9,370 bases of DNA, from NCBI GenBank assembly GCA_029939085.1, contig JAOZTQ010000020.1:3340-12709 (forward strand). The letters are read 5' to 3'. The stretch's first letter is position 1. The number at the start of each line of letters is the position of its first letter. Below the pieces are notes generated by a model, which had not been told where the DNA came from, made no database searches, and worked only from the letters and a program-made list of their open reading frames with translations. The position numbers and the translations under genes are program-made. Source of the stretch: Candidatus Nanopelagicales bacterium (GTDB lineage Bacteria; Actinomycetota; Actinomycetes; S36-B12; GCA-2699445). Below are positions 1 to 6,037 of the stretch, one piece after another.

Positions 1-550
1 CTACGTCACCAACCCCATACTGATCTTCCATAATGATGAAAACACCTGAAAGGAAATCCGCGACCAGCGACTGAGCACCGAAACCCAGAGCCACACCCAG
101 GATTCCGGCACCCGCGATCAGCGGTCCAAGATTGAAACCCAAGTTGGCCAGCACCAGGAGAGTCGCAATGGTGTAGATGATGAGTGTGCTGACGTTTCGG
201 AAAAGCGACCCGAGAGTCTCGAAACGTTGAGCCGATCGCTGAGCCGCGATCAACTGAGTTGAAGAGGGCTCACCCGATGCCTCCACTGCATCTAGTTGCT
301 TCTTGGCGCTGCGTTCGACTAAACGTTTGATCGAACGCGCGCAAAGAGCTCGGAGAAAAATGGCCCCGATGATTATGATGGCGATCTTTATCCCACCGGG
401 AAGTACCTCGTTTACCCACCATGATGGGTCGGCGATGTTGTCTGACAGTTTGTTGAGGTTCTTCTGAACCTCTTTGGGATCAATCGAAGGTGTGACGTCA
501 GGTTCCGAAGTATTCAGTGGCAGTCGCGTAACCAGAAAAGCACTAACCAT
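1..550 (-). CDS. MscS-family mechanosensitive ion channel (partial, C-terminus off window)
   Basis: This gene probably encodes a small-conductance mechanosensitive channel that opens under membrane tension to release solutes during osmotic downshock. Translating the minus strand from ATG at 548-550 gives 183 open codons to the window edge. There is a hydrophobic helix at about residues 52-70, a second at 122-140, and a glycine/alanine-rich pore helix at 143-175. The pore stretch AGAGILGVALGFGAQSLV is followed by ADFLSGVFIIMED, the hallmark of MscS TM3. The C-terminal cytoplasmic domain lies outside the window. The start is fixed by a strong Shine-Dalgarno (AGGAAGG, complement of 555-561) four bases upstream. 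It lies 115 bases behind the DUF6104-like gene on the same strand, so it may be read with that operon or from its own promoter. Family assignment is firm; the exact channel type is not. Confidence 0.9.
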   Translation of the reverse strand, partial: MVSAFLVTRLPLNTSEPDVTPSIDPKEVQKNLNKLSDNIADPSWWVNEVLPGGIKIAIIIIGAIFLRALCARSIKRLVERSAKKQLDAVEASGEPSSTQLIAAQRSAQRFETLGSLFRNVSTLIIYTIATLLVLANLGFNLGPLIAGAGILGVALGFGAQSLVADFLSGVFIIMEDQYGVGDV

Positions 551-665
551 TGAACCTTCCTAAATGATCGGGCCCACGGCACCACGTATCGATTGGCACC
601 AGTTGCGTAGATAACGTCAGTGCAGATCCTAACTTGCCGCAGACCGGCGAGGTAACTCAGACCGG
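551..665 (-). other. Intergenic region before mscS with a small hairpin and a direct repeat
   Basis: This 115-base gap separates the DUF6104-like gene from the channel gene. It contains a 9-base direct repeat, CAGACCGGC, at 640-648 and 658-666; the second copy touches the DUF6104 stop codon. It also contains a short GC hairpin, GCCG-N5-CGGC, at 636-648. The hairpin is not followed by a T run on the minus strand, so it is a poor intrinsic terminator. A TAGGAT hexamer on the minus strand could be a -10, but no convincing -35 was seen. Promoter and terminator are both unproven here. Confidence 0.3.
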
Positions 666-839
666 CTACATCTCGTCATCTTCTCGAGCCAAATAAGCAG
701 CCAACCGTCCGACCGCATCTTCCCAATTCGGGTGTAAGTCTACGAATGTCCGCATTTGCTCGGCTAACCAGTCAACTGACAGCGACTCACCTTCGCGACG
801 CTGTAGCAACTCTTCGATACCTCGATCACTGTCGTACAC
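666..839 (-). CDS. DUF6104-like small acidic protein (57 aa)
   Basis: This is a short gene with a GTG start (837-839) and a TAG stop (666-668). A near-perfect ribosome site, AGGAGG, lies about five bases before the start. The protein begins MYDSDRGIEELLQRR and continues with DWLAEQMRTFVDLHP and an acidic end REDDEM. From memory this matches DUF6104, small actinobacterial proteins of about 60 residues that begin MY-x-x-DRGIEEL and carry WLAEQLRTFVDLNP. Their function is unknown to me. It has no signal peptide or membrane segment, and is predicted helical, acidic and cytoplasmic. It follows the quinone-oxidoreductase-like gene by 33 bases in the same direction and is probably co-transcribed with it and with malic enzyme. 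The strong ribosome site and family match make it a real gene despite its length. Confidence 0.88.
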   Translation of the reverse strand: MYDSDRGIEELLQRREGESLSVDWLAEQMRTFVDLHPNWEDAVGRLAAYLAREDDEM

Positions 840-872
840 GATTGCCTCCTGGCCAATGGGGAATAGTGGGAC

Positions 873-1838
873 TTAATCGCGGGTGAGAACGAACTTGCCA
901 AATACGTCTCCACTGGCAATCCGTTGCAAAGCGGTCGCCGCCTCAGTCATCACAAACTCTTCCTCGATGATGGGACGAACTCCGCTGACATCGCATAAGG
1001 AAATCAACTGCTCAAGTTCACGTCTGGTGCCCATAGTTGAGCCAACGATTGACAGTTGTTTAAAGAAAACTCGGGCAAGATCTGCAGGTGGGTTCGGACC
1101 AGAAGTCGCTCCGGAAACCACTATCCGCCCACCCGGCTTCAGTGACTTGAGCGAATGATCCCAAGTCGCGGCGCCCACGGTTTCCATTACCGCATCTACG
1201 CGCTCCGGCAGCCTTGCGCCAGCGGGAAAGGCTTCATGAGCACCTAGCTCAAGAGCTGCTGCTCGCTTCGCCTCGTCTCGTGAAGTTGTCCACACTCGCA
1301 TGCCCATGACCCGAGCAAGAGCTATTGCCGCCGTGGCCACACCGCCTCCGGCACCTTGAACTAGGACGGTGTCGCCCGCGCGCAATCCTGATCGCACCGC
1401 AAGCATCCGGTAGGCGGTTAACCAGGCTGTAGGCAAACATGCAGCTTCGGCCATGGTCATGCTGGGGGGAAGCGCTAGGAGATTGCGCGAAGGAACGACG
1501 ACATAGTCGGCGAAAGTGCCCTGATGCACTTCCGATAACAGGCTTCGTTCCGGATCTAGTGACTCGTCCTCGTACGAGGGGTCAGCGATGACTGGATAGA
1601 TTAAGACGGGATTACCGTTGTCATCGAGTCCTGCTGCATCACAGCCGAGAATCATCGGTAGTCGATCTTGGGTTATTCCGATACCGCGCAAGGTCCATAA
1701 GTCATGGTGATTGACGCTGGCTGCTCGCACTGCGACACGACTCCAGCCGGGTGCGACTTCCGGATCTGGGCGCTCGCCAATAACGAGTCCTGACATCGGA
1801 TCCTCGACGCTAAAGGACTCTGCATAGACTGCAAACAT
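873..1838 (-). CDS. Zinc-independent MDR-family quinone oxidoreductase-like protein
   Basis: This is a medium-chain dehydrogenase/reductase, probably an NAD(P)H-dependent quinone or enal reductase in the cytoplasm. The 321-residue product has the GroES-like N-terminal half, with SVNHHDLWTLRG (about 41-52) and GCDAAG (65-70). A Rossmann half follows with VLVQGAGGGVATAA (158-171), matching the family's GxGxxG dinucleotide loop. The catalytic-zinc cysteine near position 40 and the four-cysteine structural zinc lobe are both missing, so it belongs with zinc-independent quinone reductases. The start is ATG at 1836-1838, because AAAGGA lies five bases upstream. A longer reading from TTG at 1853 would begin inside that ribosome site. 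It sits 44 bases after malic enzyme, same strand, and is likely in one operon. The substrate cannot be told from sequence. Confidence 0.85.
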   Translation of the reverse strand: MFAVYAESFSVEDPMSGLVIGERPDPEVAPGWSRVAVRAASVNHHDLWTLRGIGITQDRLPMILGCDAAGLDDNGNPVLIYPVIADPSYEDESLDPERSLLSEVHQGTFADYVVVPSRNLLALPPSMTMAEAACLPTAWLTAYRMLAVRSGLRAGDTVLVQGAGGGVATAAIALARVMGMRVWTTSRDEAKRAAALELGAHEAFPAGARLPERVDAVMETVGAATWDHSLKSLKPGGRIVVSGATSGPNPPADLARVFFKQLSIVGSTMGTRRELEQLISLCDVSGVRPIIEEEFVMTEAATALQRIASGDVFGKFVLTRD

Positions 1839-1882
1839 AAGGGTCCTTTCCAATTAGACCGCACTGAATCAGCTGCAACTCA

Positions 1883-3103
1883 CTACGCGCGATCTGGACT
1901 TTCCACCCCGGCGACGCCATCAAATCGAGCGGCCTCAGCAACTCGTCGAGCCACCTCAACGGCCACTCGGGGGTTAAATGGGCTAGGGATTATGTGATTG
2001 GGCTCCAACTCTTCGCCTACGACTCCCGCGATGGCCTCGGCTGCCGCAACCTTCATTCGCGGTGTGATCCGCGTAGCTTGCACATCTAATGCGCCACGGA
2101 ATACGCCGGGGAATGCCAATACATTATTGATTTGATTGGGGTAGTCGGATCGCCCAGTAGCCACAATTGCGGCGTACTTTTCGGCGATCCTGGGCGCCAC
2201 CTCCGGGTTCGGGTTTGCCAGCGCAAAGATTATCGCTTCTGAAGACATCTTTGCGATGGCGTCCTCGGATACTTGACCGGCACTCACACCGATGAAGACG
2301 TCAGCTCCCGCCAGTGCCGTCTCGATAGAACCGGAAATACCGGCTCGATTCGTGCTCTCTGCCAGTTTTTGCTTCACAGGGGTGAGATCTGATCTGCCAG
2401 GTTCGATTAAACCCCGTGAGTCTGCGACGGCAATGTCGCCGATGCCGCTGTCGAGCAACATGTTCGTTACAGCAACTCCCGCAGCCCCGGCACCCGATAC
2501 GACAGCGCGTAGGTCGGCAAGCGTGCGACCGGTTACCTGCGCGGCATTCATGAGTGCCGCGGTCACAACGATTGCAGTCCCATGTTGATCGTCATGAAAT
2601 ACGGGGATTTCAAGTTCCTCTTGCAAACGTTCTTCGATCTCGAAGCACCGTGGTGCGGAGATGTCTTCCAGATTGATACCGCCGTAAGCAGGAGCAATTC
2701 GTCGGATAGTTTCGACGACTTCATCCACGTCAGCGGTATCCAAACAGATAGGAACCGCATCCACATTGGCAAACTCCTTGAAAAGCAGTGCCTTGCCTTC
2801 CATAACGGGGAGCGCAGCCATGGGACCGATATTTCCTAGACCCAGGACTGCAGTGCCATCCGTTGCAACCAGAACAGTGTTGGATTTCCAAGTGAGCTCG
2901 TAGGCTAGGGCCGGATCTGATGCGATGGCCTGTGAGACTCGTGCGACTCCTGGGGTATAGGCCAATGAGAGCCCCTCAGCGTCACGGATTCTGACCGTGG
3001 GACGCACTTCGATTTTCCCACCATGATGCAGCGGAAATGCAGGATCATGAGAGCGCTGGGAATCAGACGCCGGTTGGGACCCCGGATCAGCAGATTGCGA
3101 CAC
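1883..3103 (-). CDS. NAD(P)-dependent malic enzyme (oxaloacetate-decarboxylating)
   Basis: This enzyme converts malate to pyruvate and CO2 while reducing NAD(P)+, linking the TCA cycle with pyruvate and supplying reducing power. The 406-residue length fits the short bacterial class without a phosphotransacetylase domain. Visible motifs are AYTPGVARV with the catalytic Tyr (about 49), MEGKALLFKEF with the catalytic Lys (about 104), and metal-binding LEDISAPRCFEIE (145-157). Further on are HDDQHGTAIV (170-179), the nucleotide loop GAGAAGVA (204-211), FALANPNPEV (293-302) and NQINNVLAFPG (323-333). The start is GTG at 3101-3103, with AGGAG nine bases upstream. The first 20 residues are Ser/Asp/Pro rich and less typical, so a slightly later start is possible. 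It is first in a likely operon with the oxidoreductase and DUF6104-like genes. NAD versus NADP preference was not decided. Confidence 0.95.
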   Translation of the reverse strand: MSQSADPGSQPASDSQRSHDPAFPLHHGGKIEVRPTVRIRDAEGLSLAYTPGVARVSQAIASDPALAYELTWKSNTVLVATDGTAVLGLGNIGPMAALPVMEGKALLFKEFANVDAVPICLDTADVDEVVETIRRIAPAYGGINLEDISAPRCFEIEERLQEELEIPVFHDDQHGTAIVVTAALMNAAQVTGRTLADLRAVVSGAGAAGVAVTNMLLDSGIGDIAVADSRGLIEPGRSDLTPVKQKLAESTNRAGISGSIETALAGADVFIGVSAGQVSEDAIAKMSSEAIIFALANPNPEVAPRIAEKYAAIVATGRSDYPNQINNVLAFPGVFRGALDVQATRITPRMKVAAAEAIAGVVGEELEPNHIIPSPFNPRVAVEVARRVAEAARFDGVAGVESPDRA

Positions 3104-3167
3104 GCGACCCCTCTCCTACACATGGGTGTTTCGCTGGACATGACCAGACTATGTAATCCTCGCACAT
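3104..3167. promoter_or_regulatory. Divergent promoter region between malic enzyme and the lipoprotein gene
   Basis: This 64-base gap must hold or adjoin the promoters for two divergent genes. On the plus strand TATGTAAT (3150-3157) contains a TGTAAT hexamer that could be a -10 for the lipoprotein gene. It is ten bases before the GTG, and no Shine-Dalgarno lies between, which would fit a very short or absent leader. No good -35 is visible. On the minus strand the only clear element is the malic enzyme ribosome site at 3113-3117. Confidence 0.35.
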
Positions 3168-4070
3168 GTGCGGATTCCAATAACAATCGTGCTGGCTACA
3201 GTCCTTCTCGCCGGCTGTAGTAGTTCCGAACCGCAGCCTGCTCCCGAGCCTGCCAAACCGACCGTGAACACGGATATCGCAGCAAGCGTCCCCGCGCCCA
3301 TCCGAGAGCGAGGAACGCTTACGGTGGCCACTGACCCGAACTACCCACCCATGGAATTCCTCAATGTCGACGGGGAACTCACGGGTGCTGAGATTGATTT
3401 AGTGACTGCCGTTGCCGAAGTCATGGATTTAACGCCTGGCTACACCGTCGACGCGTTCTCGGCCATACCCACTGCCGTTCGAACCGGTCAGTTCGATCTA
3501 GGTGCCGCAACCCTCACCGTGCGACCAGACCGACCGCTGCGCAACAACGCGGTGGTATTCGCTCAATCAGGTTCGCAACTCATCTCGTCGGGAGATATTG
3601 ACTCCCAGACAACCTCACGATGCGGCCTTGACATAGGAGCATTGGAGGGAACCTTCCAGATCAATCAGCTCTTGCAGGAAGCCAAGGCATGCCGAAAGGA
3701 ACAACTTCCGCAGCTGAAGGTAATTCCCTTCACCAACTTAGAATCGGCAACTGCCGCTCTCACATCCAACAAAATTTCACTGTTCTTAACCGAGAGCATT
3801 GTGAGCGAAAGCCTGTTGACCAGCTACCCGGATCTACTCTCGGCAATAGGTCCCGTACGCGAAGTTCTTCCGGTTGCGTGGGTTACCGCACCAGATGCGC
3901 GCAAGCTCACGCGCACCGTAAAGCGTGCGCTCCAGCAACTCATTGACTCCGGCTATTACCAGACCGTCATGAAGAAGTACGACATCCGAGCCAACTCAAT
4001 AACTAGCCCGAGAATTATCTGGGCTGATGACGATCAGAAAAACCCAAACCAGCGGAACGGAAGCGGGTAG
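3168..4070 (+). CDS. Family-3 ABC transporter substrate-binding lipoprotein (amino-acid type)
   Basis: This is a predicted lipid-anchored periplasmic-type binding protein, 300 residues, that would capture a small polar solute, most likely an amino acid, outside the membrane. The N-terminus has Arg2, a short hydrophobic stretch and the lipobox LLAGC, with lipidated Cys17, then a Ser/Pro/Glu-rich linker to about residue 48. The family-3 fold begins at GTLTVATDPNYPPMEF (49-64). GAEIDLVTAVAEV (73-85), FDLGAATLTVRPDR (109-122) and SGYYQTVMKKYDI (261-273) follow. Cys152 and Cys175 may form a disulfide. GTG at 3168 is chosen because it places a complete signal peptide; no ribosome site precedes it. 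No permease or ATPase gene is adjacent, so it is an orphan here. The last 12 residues are encoded across the antisense end of sodX (37-base overlap). Confidence 0.88.
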   Translation: MRIPITIVLATVLLAGCSSSEPQPAPEPAKPTVNTDIAASVPAPIRERGTLTVATDPNYPPMEFLNVDGELTGAEIDLVTAVAEVMDLTPGYTVDAFSAIPTAVRTGQFDLGAATLTVRPDRPLRNNAVVFAQSGSQLISSGDIDSQTTSRCGLDIGALEGTFQINQLLQEAKACRKEQLPQLKVIPFTNLESATAALTSNKISLFLTESIVSESLLTSYPDLLSAIGPVREVLPVAWVTAPDARKLTRTVKRALQQLIDSGYYQTVMKKYDIRANSITSPRIIWADDDQKNPNQRNGSG

Positions 4071-4408
4071 TAGCGAGCCACTACCCGGCCGAGTACGAGT
4101 TCCCCAGAGACAGGCCCGAAGCTACGGCTATCGGTCGACCGCTCTGGGTTGTCACCCAATACCCACCAACCGCCTGCCATTGGCCTGATAGCGCGTTTGA
4201 CCAAAATCCGTTCCGGTTTACGTGGATCTTGGATCGCTATGATGTGGCCTGATTGGGTGCCACGAGTCCGACGCACCAGGACCCAATCACCAGCTCGCAG
4301 CACAGGAAGCATCGAGTCTCCAGCTATCGCTGCGGTAAAGATTGGGGACTCAGTAGGCATGAGGTCTCGCGGCTGCATCTCTGTGAGGGTAGGGTCACGA
4401 GAGTACAT
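4034..4408 (-). CDS. sodX: Nickel-type superoxide dismutase maturation protease
   Basis: This is a signal-peptidase-I/LexA-like serine protease that removes the NiSOD propeptide so that the new N-terminal histidine can bind nickel. In the 124-residue product, GDSMLPVLRAGDWVLVRR (30-47) holds the nucleophile Ser32. ILVKRAI holds the general-base Lys71, and LGDNPERSTDSRSFGPV is the conserved SPase box near the C-terminus. The identity rests on these motifs plus the divergent sodN 42 bases away. I see no hydrophobic anchor, so it looks soluble, which fits processing of a cytoplasmic precursor. The ATG at 4406-4408 has only a weak ribosome site. Met11 and Met17 are alternative starts that would still keep the catalytic core. 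Its end overlaps the lipoprotein gene tail to tail. Confidence 0.92.
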   Translation of the reverse strand: MYSRDPTLTEMQPRDLMPTESPIFTAAIAGDSMLPVLRAGDWVLVRRTRGTQSGHIIAIQDPRKPERILVKRAIRPMAGGWWVLGDNPERSTDSRSFGPVSGELVLGRVVARYYPLPFRWFGFF

Positions 4409-4412
4409 CTCG
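4379..4412. repeat. Nested inverted repeats over the sodX start, upstream of sodN
   Basis: Two overlapping dyads are visible. GTGA-N8-TCAC at 4383-4398 extends to CTCT on the left and GAGAG on the right, with one extra base in the right arm. CGAGA-GTACA-TCTCG at 4398-4412 is a perfect 15-base inverted repeat spanning the sodX start codon. The positions suit an operator acting on sodX, sodN or both, or RNA structure in a sodN leader starting inside sodX. NiSOD genes are known nickel- and Fur-family (Nur) targets in Streptomyces, but I cannot match these arms to a Nur box with confidence. Confidence 0.35.
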
Positions 4413-4450
4413 ACATTGACCTGGCTGTACCGCTAGAGAAAAGGAACAAT

Positions 4451-4852
4451 ATGATTCTCAAATTCCTTACCCCCCGCGTCACCCTCAACGCTCACTGCGA
4501 CCTGCCATGCGGCGTTTACGATCCCGCTCAGGCGAAAATCGAAGCAGAGTCAGTCAAAGCCTGTATGGAAAAGCACAACGCTTCGGATGATGCCGATTTC
4601 CGAGCCCGTGCGATTTCCATCAAGGAAGATCGCTCAAACCTCGTTAAAGAGCATCTCTGGATTCTTTGGACCGACTACTTCAAGCCACCACACTTTGAGA
4701 AGTATCCCGAGCTCAATACCCTTTTCAACGACGCCACGAAGTTAGCTGGCGCAGGTGGCACCAAGGGAACGACCGACGTTGCCGTGGCAGATGACCTGTT
4801 GGGGAAGATCGACCGTATCTCGGAGATCTTCTGGGAGACCAAGAAAGCCTGA
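4451..4852 (+). CDS. sodN: Nickel superoxide dismutase precursor
   Basis: This enzyme dismutates superoxide to O2 and H2O2 using a single nickel ion. The 133-residue precursor has a 14-residue propeptide (MILKFLTPRVTLNA), then the nickel hook HCDLPCGVYDPAQAKIEAES. After cleavage His15 becomes the N-terminal ligand, with Cys16 and Cys20 giving the thiolate ligands. The rest is the four-helix-bundle body, with KEHLWILWTDYFKPPHFEKYP (about 74-94) typical of the family. Length and all metal ligands are intact. ATG at 4451 is preceded by AAGGA with a five-base gap. A longer in-frame reading upstream runs antisense to sodX and is not real. There is no Sec signal, so the protein is probably cytoplasmic in its precursor form. 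Its stop is four bases from the anti-sigma gene, suggesting co-transcription. Confidence 0.97.
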   Translation: MILKFLTPRVTLNAHCDLPCGVYDPAQAKIEAESVKACMEKHNASDDADFRARAISIKEDRSNLVKEHLWILWTDYFKPPHFEKYPELNTLFNDATKLAGAGGTKGTTDVAVADDLLGKIDRISEIFWETKKA

Positions 4853-4856
4853 TTCG

Positions 4857-5249
4857 GTGACTAATCAAGCCGAGGCCGCGATCCGCCTCACCATACCGGC
4901 GTCAAGCGCCTATTTGTCGCTTGCGCGTGCTGCGACATCAGCCGTCTGCGCCCGTATGGATTTCTCGATCGAGAAGATCGAGGACACGACTCTTGCCGTG
5001 AATGAGGCGGCGTCGCTGCTTTTGGTTGATGCCCAACCGGATTCCGAGTTGGAAATCAGTTGGCAAAACTCCACTGACGGACTGTTAGTAGAACTCGTTT
5101 CACAAGGGAAGTCGGGTCGACCACCACGCCGCACAACCTTTGCGTGGACCGTGCTCAGCGCGCTAGTTGACGAGGTGGACGCAGTGCTTGCCGAGGAACG
5201 TATCCGGCTCTCGCTGACTGTCGATTCAGCCGGAGCGTTGACGCAGTGA
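4857..5249 (+). CDS. UsfX/RsbW-like anti-sigma factor, degenerate ATPase fold
   Basis: This is a predicted antagonist of the SigF-family sigma factor encoded next. The 130-residue product shows the layout of mycobacterial UsfX/RsbW: LTIPASSAYLSLARAATSAV (11-30), IEDTTLAVNEAASLLL (41-56), then TFAWTVLSALVDEVDAV (94-110) and a terminal strand RIRLSLTVDS. The N-box keeps Glu50 but has Leu54 where kinases carry the Mg-binding Asn. I see no DxGxG ATP-lid motif, so kinase activity is doubtful. GTG at 4857 is chosen because upstream in-frame codons run out of frame through sodN. The ribosome site is weak, which fits coupling to sodN four bases upstream. The stop overlaps the sigma-factor start. Family and role are inferred mainly from the pairing plus these motifs; usfX or rsbW would be the natural symbol. 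Confidence 0.78.
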   Translation: MTNQAEAAIRLTIPASSAYLSLARAATSAVCARMDFSIEKIEDTTLAVNEAASLLLVDAQPDSELEISWQNSTDGLLVELVSQGKSGRPPRRTTFAWTVLSALVDEVDAVLAEERIRLSLTVDSAGALTQ

Positions 5250-6037
5250 ATACCACCGCGCGCTGGACTGAGCGCGATCGAGATCACGAGCATGAACTCT
5301 TGGAGCAGTTTCGGGGGCTAAAGTCCGGCGATCCCGGTTATCAACAGATTCGGGACGAACTTGTCCTGATGAACATGCCTCTGGTGGAACATCTTGCTCG
5401 CAGGTTTCGTGATCGGGGCGAACCATACGATGATCTCGTTCAGGTCGGCACTATGGGCCTCATCAAGGCTGTCGACCGATTCGATGCGGAACGAGGCGCT
5501 GAACTCTCCACCTACGCCACGCCAACCATTATTGGTGAAATAAAGCGGCACTTCCGGGATCGAGGGTGGGCCATCCGCGTACCCCGGCGCTTACAAGAAC
5601 TTCGATTGGCGATCAATCGAGCCTCTTCGGAACTCTCGCAGGAGCTTGGGCGATCACCTACGGTTCCGGAGATGGCTCAGCATCTCAACATTTCCGAAGA
5701 CGAGGTTCTGGAAGGGCTCCAGTCGGCCCAGGCCTACGCAACAGCATCGATTGACTCTTCTTCGTCCGATAACGAGAGCGAGGATGGCGGCGCTTCGCTT
5801 CAGGACGTTCTGGGTTCGCTAGACGACGCGATCGAGGATATTGAGAACCGGGAATCTTTGAAACCGCTCCTTAATGAACTACCGGAGCGAGAGCGCGCCA
5901 TATTGGTGATGAGGTTCTTTCAGGATCGAACGCAATCCGAAATCGCAGACGAACTTGGAATCTCACAGATGCATGTTTCGCGGCTGCTGAACCGGACACT
6001 GGTTAAGTTACGAGCCGGTCTGGGTGACGAGTACTAG
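5246..6037 (+). CDS. sigF: SigB/SigF/SigG-family RNA polymerase sigma factor
   Basis: This is an alternative sigma factor that directs RNA polymerase to stress-type promoters. The 263-residue length is usual for the family. Region 2 spans about 36-106, with VEHLARRFRDRGEPYDDLVQ, GLIKAVDRFD and STYATPTIIGEIKRHFRD. Region 3 runs about 115-168 (RVPRRLQELR, then GRSPTVPEMAQHL). An acidic Ser-rich linker covers 170-200. Region 4 runs 204-258, with its helix-turn-helix in TQSEIADELGISQMHVSRLL. GTG at 5246 overlaps the anti-sigma TGA (GTGA) and has GGAG ten bases upstream, indicating translational coupling. The sigF symbol rests on family and pairing; SigB or another paralogue name is possible. Its stop directly abuts the lipid kinase stop on the other strand. 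Confidence 0.92.
   Translation: MNTTARWTERDRDHEHELLEQFRGLKSGDPGYQQIRDELVLMNMPLVEHLARRFRDRGEPYDDLVQVGTMGLIKAVDRFDAERGAELSTYATPTIIGEIKRHFRDRGWAIRVPRRLQELRLAINRASSELSQELGRSPTVPEMAQHLNISEDEVLEGLQSAQAYATASIDSSSSDNESEDGGASLQDVLGSLDDAIEDIENRESLKPLLNELPERERAILVMRFFQDRTQSEIADELGISQMHVSRLLNRTLVKLRAGLGDEY

Noticed and set aside
636..648. Intrinsic terminator after the DUF6104-like gene
   Set aside because: The stem is only four pairs and is not followed by a T run.
1839..1853. TTG start for the MDR reductase
   Set aside because: It would overlap the AAAGGA ribosome site of the better ATG at 1838 and adds five non-conserved residues.
2945..2960. GGGTAT as a SigF promoter inside the malic enzyme gene
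   Set aside because: It is intragenic, antisense to the gene, without a downstream gene to serve.
4253..4450. In-frame N-terminal extension of sodN
   Set aside because: It runs antisense through sodX, gives atypical sequence, and the ATG at 4451 has a good ribosome site and exact NiSOD propeptide length.
4755..4856. Upstream in-frame start for the anti-sigma factor
   Set aside because: It lies out of frame within the sodN coding region and encodes basic low-complexity sequence absent from the family.
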